DNA of 64,000 nucleotides from Kineococcus sp. NBC_00420. Lineage in GTDB: Bacteria; Actinomycetota; Actinomycetes; Actinomycetales; Kineococcaceae. The notes under the pieces are model-generated. The model was not told the origin of the DNA and searched no databases. It saw only the letters and a list, made by a program, of their open reading frames with translations. The stretch lies in assembly GCF_036021035.1 (NCBI RefSeq), contig NZ_CP107930.1:1798001-1862000 (forward strand). Direction: 5' to 3'. How positions within the stretch are numbered: position 1 is the stretch's first letter; every line of letters begins with the position of its first letter. The translations under genes and the position numbers were made by a program. Shown here in pieces: positions 58,809 to 64,000 of the stretch.

Positions 58809-61622
58809 TCAGTCCGCGTCGGCGCTGGGGACGTAGGCGCCGGGGACCTGCGACGGGGCGTAGATCACCGAGTCGCCGGGGTAGGGCACCTTCCAGCCGT
58901 GGGTGCGGTACCAGGTGTAGCGGTTCATCTGCTCGGGGTTCGCGTGGTCGGCGACGGCGTTGGTCCCGGTGAAGCGCTGGTCCTTCGCCCAGGTCGTCCA
59001 CTGCCCGGCGACGTCCGTCTGCTCGTCGGGGACGGTGAGCTTCTGCTGCACCTCGGCGCTGAGCAGCTGCGCCGCCTTCCCGGTCCGCCCCAGGGTGTCC
59101 GTGCCGCAGTTCGGTGCGGTCGCGACCCCTTCGGTCAGCGGCACCTGGTTGGGCAGCGCGGTGAAGGGGGTGTTGTCGGGCTGGGCGGTGAAGGCGCTGA
59201 ACATGGGCGTGGCCGCGGCCAGCTTCTGGTTCAGGGGTTGGGCGCCGAGGATCTGCTCGATCGTGCGCACCACCGTGAGCTGGGAGTAGTAGGTGCTGTC
59301 CACCTTCCCGCGCTGGGCCCAGGGACTGATGATCTGCACGGGGGCGCGGTGGCCGTCGACGTGGTCGGCGCCGGCCTGGCTGTCGTCCTCGACCACGAAG
59401 ATGGCGGAGTCCTTCCAGTACGGGCTGTGGGAGATCTCGTCGACCATCTTCCCGACCGCGAGGTCGTTGTCGGCGACCTGCGCCTCGGGGTCGGGGGTGC
59501 CGCCGGTGTGGTCGCTGGAGAGCCAGAACGTGTTCAGCGCCGCGGGGCCGTTCTTCTCGAAGTCCTGCTTCCAGACCTGGTAGCGGTAGAGGTCGGGGAT
59601 GTCGGTGTCGAACTTCGGGTAGGCGTGGTCGGTGATCGCGTTCAGCGAGGGGATCGGGGACTGGGTGTCCGTCCGGATCGCGGGGTCGAACAGGGTGGCG
59701 GGGTCGGCGCCCTGTTCCACACCCGTCGCGGCGCAGTAGTACGACTGCCAGGTGGCCGTGGGGGGTTTCGTCTCGAACTGGGTGAACTCGCCGAAGTTGC
59801 GCGCCGACTTCCCGGCCGATTCCGCCGCGGTCCACAGGAACCCGGAACGCTGGTGGCCCAGGACGTCGTCCTCGGTGTCATAGCTGCGGACGTACTCCCC
59901 CGCGGAGGACTCGCTGTACTCGGGGTTGTCGCCCTGCATCAGCCAGTTGTGGCCCTCGGCGGAGTTCGTGCCGACGTCGTAGAGGTTGTCGTAGAGGCCG
60001 AACTGCTGGGCCAGGGCGTGCTGGTTGGGGGTCACCTGCTGACCGAACTGGGCCAGCGCGGGGTCGCCGTTGCCGCGGGGGTCGTCGCCGTAGATCTGGT
60101 CGTAGGTGCGGTTCTCCTTCACCAGGAGGAACACGTGCTTGATGGTGGAGGGGTCGCCGACCCGTTCCGGCACCGCGACCGGGGCCGCCGGGTGGCGGCC
60201 GGCCTGGGCGACGTCGTCCTGGCCCCAGCCGTTCTGGGCGAACACCGTCGCGGTGTCCCGGCGGATCTGCTGGTCCGTGGGGAGACGGAAGCGGGTCAGG
60301 GACGCCGTCGTGCTGTGCGTGCCGTGGCCCGTCGCCGGGACCGTGCCCGTCCCCTCCTGGAACGTGAGTTCCGGACCGCGGGCGTCGATGCCGCGGGTGT
60401 TGGTGACCACGACCTGGTCGCCGACGGTGGCCACGTCGGCCGGGTAGTAGTCGGTGGGCAGCAGCCCGACGTAGCCCACGGGTTCCTGGGGCCGTCCCGC
60501 GTAGCGGTAGACGGCGACGGCGTTGGCCCGGCCCAGGGTGACGAGGAGGTGGCCGTCCTTCGTGGTGGTGACGGCGGTGGGCTGGTACCCCACCGCCGAG
60601 GACGCCCAGGGTTTGGTGGAGATGGTCTGCACCACCTTGTCCTTGCGGGTGTCGATCACCGAGACGGTGTCGGAGTTCGTGTTGGCCACGAACAGCGCAC
60701 CGGCGCGGACGTGCAGCGCGGTGGGGTGCAACCCGACGTCGATGGAACCGACCGCGGCGTCGGGACGGGCGGGGTCGATGACGCTGACCGTGCCGGTGGT
60801 GGACGTGCCCAGGTACGGGTCGGCGGGCACCTGGGTGCCGTAGGAGTTGATCGCCGCCTCACCCGGGCGGGCCGGGCGGCCGCCCTCGTCGCTGACGTAG
60901 AGCTTGCCGGCGACGACGGCGATCTCGCGGGGGGCGGTTCCCACGGCCCAGGTGCGCAGGACCCGTCCGCCGGCGGCGTCGAGGGCAGCCACGGTGTTCT
61001 GCCCGTTCAGCGGCACGTAGAGGGTGGAGTGGTCCGGGGAGTACACCGACCTGCCCGGCAACGCCGACTGACCGTTCAGCTGCGGCAGCGCGATCGTCGT
61101 GCCGGCACCCAGGGTTCCGTCGGGGTTCACCGGGAACCGGGTCAGCGCGTCGGCCTGGGACAGCCACAGCCACTTGCCGTCCGGGGAGAACGTCGGGGCC
61201 TCCTGCCCGACGCTGCCGTCGGTCACCTTCAGGTCGGCCGTGGCCGCCGTCCCGACCGTCCAGACGAGTTCGTACGTCTTCAGGTCGAAGACCTGCAGGA
61301 CGATCGACTTGTCGGTGCTCGCGGCGGCCAGGAACCGGCCGTCGGGGCTGACGGTCGAGCCCATGATCTTGCCGTTGTCGGTGACCAGTCGGTCGCCGAT
61401 GGGTTTGAGGACCTGGTCGTCGGAGACCTGCAGGCCCTCGGGGTAGAGGGTGCCGACCTGGTGGTGGTCGAAGCCCGTGGTGCCGGCGTAGGCCACCCCT
61501 CCCCCCACGACGACCAGGACGGCGGTTCCGGCGGCGGCGACCTGCAACGGCCGCCGACCGAGGCGCTGCAGGAGTTCGATCCGCGCCTTCGGGGTCGTGC
61601 GGCGTCGGGTGACGGGGTTCAT
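58809..61622 (-). CDS. Exported beta-propeller plus phosphoesterase (YncE / phospholipase-C-like) fusion
   Basis: A 937-residue protein with an N-terminal membrane anchor or signal (VAAAGTAVLVVVGGGVAYAG, about 29-48). Residues about 60-450 form a YncE-like seven-bladed propeller (KIMGSTVSPDGRFLAAAS, FSPDGKWLWLSQ, VSVIDPARPDA, FVANTNSDTVSVIDTRKDK). Residues about 480-930 are a phosphoesterase of the phospholipase-C/alkaline-phosphatase superfamily: KHVFLLVKENRTYDQIYGD, NSAEGHNWLMQGDNPEYSES and SAIFVVEDDSQAGADHVDGHRAPVQ hold the metal residues. The combination is known as a bifunctional YncE/phosphatase family; substrate unknown. Six bases downstream of the ABC permease. Confidence 0.9.
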   Translation of the reverse strand: MNPVTRRRTTPKARIELLQRLGRRPLQVAAAGTAVLVVVGGGVAYAGTTGFDHHQVGTLYPEGLQVSDDQVLKPIGDRLVTDNGKIMGSTVSPDGRFLAAASTDKSIVLQVFDLKTYELVWTVGTAATADLKVTDGSVGQEAPTFSPDGKWLWLSQADALTRFPVNPDGTLGAGTTIALPQLNGQSALPGRSVYSPDHSTLYVPLNGQNTVAALDAAGGRVLRTWAVGTAPREIAVVAGKLYVSDEGGRPARPGEAAINSYGTQVPADPYLGTSTTGTVSVIDPARPDAAVGSIDVGLHPTALHVRAGALFVANTNSDTVSVIDTRKDKVVQTISTKPWASSAVGYQPTAVTTTKDGHLLVTLGRANAVAVYRYAGRPQEPVGYVGLLPTDYYPADVATVGDQVVVTNTRGIDARGPELTFQEGTGTVPATGHGTHSTTASLTRFRLPTDQQIRRDTATVFAQNGWGQDDVAQAGRHPAAPVAVPERVGDPSTIKHVFLLVKENRTYDQIYGDDPRGNGDPALAQFGQQVTPNQHALAQQFGLYDNLYDVGTNSAEGHNWLMQGDNPEYSESSAGEYVRSYDTEDDVLGHQRSGFLWTAAESAGKSARNFGEFTQFETKPPTATWQSYYCAATGVEQGADPATLFDPAIRTDTQSPIPSLNAITDHAYPKFDTDIPDLYRYQVWKQDFEKNGPAALNTFWLSSDHTGGTPDPEAQVADNDLAVGKMVDEISHSPYWKDSAIFVVEDDSQAGADHVDGHRAPVQIISPWAQRGKVDSTYYSQLTVVRTIEQILGAQPLNQKLAAATPMFSAFTAQPDNTPFTALPNQVPLTEGVATAPNCGTDTLGRTGKAAQLLSAEVQQKLTVPDEQTDVAGQWTTWAKDQRFTGTNAVADHANPEQMNRYTWYRTHGWKVPYPGDSVIYAPSQVPGAYVPSADAD

Positions 61623-61628
61623 CGGGGT

Positions 61629-62984
61629 TCAGCCTCTCGTCGTGGCGGTGAGCAGGTCGACGGAACCGTCGAACTGCCACAAGGGGTTGGGGGCCTGGCC
61701 GGTGGCGGCCTGGACCGGGAAGAAACCGTTGACCTCCTGCGGTCCGTCCCCGTCGGCGACGTAGCGCCCGTCCGCGGTGACGTCCAGCTGGTAGATCGCC
61801 GAACCGACGGCGGTGGCGCCGGGGATGTGCCAGGTCACGACGCAGCGCCAGTCGTTGCCGGGCCCGGTGTCCTCGACCCGGTCGCCACCCTTGTCACAGG
61901 TCGCGTCGGTGCGCAGCTGCGCCTCGGTCACGTCCGGGCGGGACAGTTCGCGCGCCTGCAGCCGGTACAGGTGCGCGTAGGCGGTCGCCAGCGACGTCTG
62001 CAGCTTCTCCCGGTCGACGCCGGAACCGCTGACCGGCGTGGCCGCCGCGACGACCCCGACGGTGAGGGCGAGCAACCCGGCCAACGGCAGCACCGCGTGG
62101 CCGAGGACGAGCCGCGGGGACCCGTCGTGACCCGGACCGGTGAAGTCGCGGCGCAGGAACAGCCGCCGCGCCAGGGCCGTCGCCACCACCGCCCAGGCGA
62201 GGCTCACGAGGACGCCGAGCAGCAGCGGCGCGGTCCGGGCCGGTGCGGTCGACAGACCCCGCCAGGCGGTGAAGGCGTACCCCGGCAGCGCCACCCGCAC
62301 CACGGTCGGCACGGGCAGCAGTTGCACGAGCTGCAGAACGAGGGCCAGCAGAGCGGGTAGGAGCAGGCCCACCGGCGAGCGCCCGAACGCGACGGAACCG
62401 AGCAGCCCCACCGCGGCGAAGGCCAGCGTCGGGGCCAGGGCGGCGGCCCAGGCCAGCAGCACCGTCAGGGCCGCGCGGCCGGGGCTGAGCAGGTGCCCGT
62501 CGAGACCCACCAGCGGGTGGGAACCCACGGCCAGCAGGCCACCGGCGGTGCTGGAGAGGGCCAGCCCCGCCACCAGGACCAGCAGCACGGTGAGGGCGGC
62601 GAGGGCCTTGGTGACGAAGATGCGCCGGGGTGAGCCGACGGAGGTCAGGAGGTGCCGCCAGGTCCCGAGCCGGTCCTCGGCGGCGAAGACGTCTCCGGCC
62701 ACGAGGGAGGTGAGCAGGGGCAGGAACCAGCTGCAGCAGAACGACAGCACCACGAGCGGCCCGGCCCAGCCGGTCTGGCCCATCCAGCGTCCGAAGACGG
62801 TGTCGGTCGGCAGGGTGCTCTGGCGGCTGATGGCGGCCACGAAGGCGCCGGGCCCCACCCAGCACACCAGGAGCAGCAGGCGGGTGCGCCACTGCGCGGT
62901 CAGCTTGAGGAGTTCGAACCGGTACCCGGGCAGGGCCGGCGCGGGACGGGTCAGCGGGGCGGGGCGTGCCTCGACGGCGCTCAC
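61629..62984 (-). CDS. ABC transporter permease
   Basis: A 451-residue membrane protein; GTG at 62984 overlaps the ATPase stop (GTGA). Six or more helices: LLLLVCWVGPGAFVAAI, LVVLSFCCSWFLPLLTSLVAG, ALAALTVLLVLVAGLALSS, ALTVLLAWAAALAPTLAFAAVGLLGSV, LLLGVLVSLAWAVVATALA and VLPLAGLLALTVGVVAAA. The segment DVFAAEDRLGTWRHLLTSVG is typical of ABC-2-type export permeases. A C-terminal extracytoplasmic domain (about 345-451) is unusual and includes a cysteine pair (TDATCDKGGD, DWRCVVTW). Followed by the propeller/phosphoesterase gene, so these three may form one export/processing unit. Confidence 0.88.
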   Translation of the reverse strand: MSAVEARPAPLTRPAPALPGYRFELLKLTAQWRTRLLLLVCWVGPGAFVAAISRQSTLPTDTVFGRWMGQTGWAGPLVVLSFCCSWFLPLLTSLVAGDVFAAEDRLGTWRHLLTSVGSPRRIFVTKALAALTVLLVLVAGLALSSTAGGLLAVGSHPLVGLDGHLLSPGRAALTVLLAWAAALAPTLAFAAVGLLGSVAFGRSPVGLLLPALLALVLQLVQLLPVPTVVRVALPGYAFTAWRGLSTAPARTAPLLLGVLVSLAWAVVATALARRLFLRRDFTGPGHDGSPRLVLGHAVLPLAGLLALTVGVVAAATPVSGSGVDREKLQTSLATAYAHLYRLQARELSRPDVTEAQLRTDATCDKGGDRVEDTGPGNDWRCVVTWHIPGATAVGSAIYQLDVTADGRYVADGDGPQEVNGFFPVQAATGQAPNPLWQFDGSVDLLTATTRG

Positions 62985-63913
62985 CGCACGTCCTCGGTCA
63001 GGGCCAGGAACGCCGCTTCCAGGGGGGAGACGACGGGCGCGACCTCGCGCACGGCCACCCCGGCGTGGACGAGCCGGGCGACGAGTTCCTCCAGCGCCGG
63101 GACGGCCCCCCGCACGAGCAGCGCGTCCGCGTCGCGCTGTTGCGCGAGGTCGTCGGCCGGCAGCAACCGCACCCCCGGCGAGGACGCCGCGACCCGCCGC
63201 GCCTCCTCGGGCCGGGAGGTCCGCAGCCGGTGGTCCAGTTCGCCGGACTCGGCGGCCAACTTGGCCAGCGGTCCGGTGAAGACGACCCGTCCCGCGGCCA
63301 GGACGCTGACCTCGCTGCACAGCGCCGCGAGGTCGTCCATGCGGTGGCTGGAGAGGATCACGGACGTTCCCGCGGCGGCGAGCCGGTCAAGGACCCGCTG
63401 GACGTGGCGGGCGCCGGCGGGGTCGAGGCCGTTGGAGGGTTCGTCCAGGACGAGCACGCGCGGGTGCACCACGAGGGCGGCGGCCAGCCCGAGCCGTTGA
63501 CGCATGCCGAGGGAGAACCCGCGGACGCGGTCCTCGGCGACGTCGCCCAGGCCGACCTGCTCGAGCGCGTCGTCGACCCCGCGGCGGTCGCGGCGACGCA
63601 GGTCGGCGACGGCGGTCAGGTTCTGGCGCGCGGTGAGCTGGGGGTAGAGACCCGGGCCGTCGACGAAACCCGCGACGCCGTCGGGGACCGCGCTCCCGTG
63701 CCGCAGCGGGGTGCCCAGGAGTTCCACGCTGCCGCGGTCGGCGACGGAGAGACCGAGCAGCAGGCCGAGGAGGGTCGTCTTGCCCGCCCCGTTGGGACCG
63801 ACCAGCCCGTGGACCTGCCCCTCGCCCACGTCGAGGTCGACGCCGTCGAGGGCGATGACGTCCCCGAAGTTCTTGTGGACGCCACGCGCCCGTACCGGCC
63901 TCACCTGTTCCAC
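62981..63913 (-). CDS. ABC transporter ATP-binding protein
   Basis: A 310-residue ATPase. Walker A GLVGPNGAGKTTLLG, signature GFSLGMRQRLGLAAAL, Walker B RVLVLDEPSNGLDPAG, and H-loop VILSSHRMDDL are complete. Beyond the core is a C-terminal accessory domain (about 215-310) typical of export ATPases. GTG start at 63913 after GAGGAG. First gene of a three-gene run with the permease and the propeller/phosphoesterase. A short dyad lies upstream at 63929-63943. Substrate unknown. Confidence 0.94.
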   Translation of the reverse strand: MEQVRPVRARGVHKNFGDVIALDGVDLDVGEGQVHGLVGPNGAGKTTLLGLLLGLSVADRGSVELLGTPLRHGSAVPDGVAGFVDGPGLYPQLTARQNLTAVADLRRRDRRGVDDALEQVGLGDVAEDRVRGFSLGMRQRLGLAAALVVHPRVLVLDEPSNGLDPAGARHVQRVLDRLAAAGTSVILSSHRMDDLAALCSEVSVLAAGRVVFTGPLAKLAAESGELDHRLRTSRPEEARRVAASSPGVRLLPADDLAQQRDADALLVRGAVPALEELVARLVHAGVAVREVAPVVSPLEAAFLALTEDVR

Positions 63914-63928
63914 GGGTAGCTCCTCAAC

Positions 63929-63943
63929 CTCGCTCAGAGCGAG
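63929..63943. promoter_or_regulatory. Dyad upstream of ABC operon
   Basis: CTCGCTC-A-GAGCGAG, perfect 7-bp arms, 16 bases before the ATPase start codon, close to its ribosome site. Possible operator; the regulator would lie beyond the window. Confidence 0.4.
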
Positions 63944-64000
63944 AGGCTAGGGGCCGTTCGGGTGAGGGTGGCCGACACCAGGGAAACAGCGGATGAACGT

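Noticed and set aside
58899-62360. Plus-strand open frame of over 1100 codons
   Set aside because: Antisense to the propeller/phosphoesterase and permease genes; composition is low-complexity and no start or domain is visible.

Overview
The window is about 64 kb of very GC-rich DNA. Genes are dense, GTG starts are common, promoters are short, and many neighbours overlap by four bases (GTGA or ATGA). The content is that of a chromosomal accessory/metabolic region from a high-GC actinobacterium: SpoIIE/RsbW-type phosphatase-kinase fusions, a MoxR-DUF58-VWA operon, MmyB-type XRE regulators, DUF2993, DUF4232 and DUF2243 proteins, type-B L31, and CtaG. A soluble chemotaxis-type protein and the overall style fit a Kineococcus-like member of the Kineosporiales. 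That placement is an inference; no rRNA or tRNA gene was seen to confirm it.

Left part (1-12.5 kb): a truncated thiM under a TPP riboswitch; an aldo-keto reductase divergent from a GntR regulator; D-mannonate dehydratase; a DUF2993 protein; thioredoxin; a PAS-GAF-SpoIIE-HATPase protein; a hydroxypyruvate-isomerase-like / inositol-dehydrogenase-like operon facing a LacI regulator across a perfect 16-bp operator; pdxY; and a short-chain dehydrogenase (SDR).

Middle part (12.5-35 kb): a membrane HD-GYP protein with an exported Pro/Thr linker and a pentapeptide-repeat domain; transporters; a cell-wall-binding-repeat protein; a second SpoIIE-type regulator; a two-component system divergent from a DUF4232 lipoprotein; a five-gene MoxR/DUF58/VWA operon; a D-cysteine-desulfhydrase-like enzyme divergent from an exported two-domain protein; and lipoproteins including a PQQ-type sugar dehydrogenase. 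One dyad pattern, GTGTGTC-N6-GACACAC, lies in front of both the two-component/DUF4232 pair and the desulfhydrase/exported-protein pair, suggesting one small regulon.

Right-centre (35-46 kb): a catabolic region with an AraC-regulated SDR/polyol dehydrogenase set, a DHA1 transporter, two paralogous twin-arginine-exported alpha/beta hydrolases, an XRE regulator, an alcohol dehydrogenase, a cupin, another SDR and a twin-arginine lipoprotein intradiol dioxygenase. A 19-bp motif is shared by the XRE/ADH and MFS/hydrolase intergenic regions. All three SDRs of the window lack the usual catalytic tyrosine.

Right part (46-64 kb): a DUF2243/CtaG operon; a metallo-hydrolase with an apparent frameshift; a TetR regulator behind nested dyads; a GAF-GAF-MCP protein; type-B L31 with a Zur-box-like site; a threonine-aldolase-family enzyme; then a decayed island (54.1-58.8 kb) with a chemoreceptor fragment, two IS1380-type transposase relics and an intact Fic protein between them; then a beta-propeller/phosphoesterase protein followed upstream by an ABC exporter pair.
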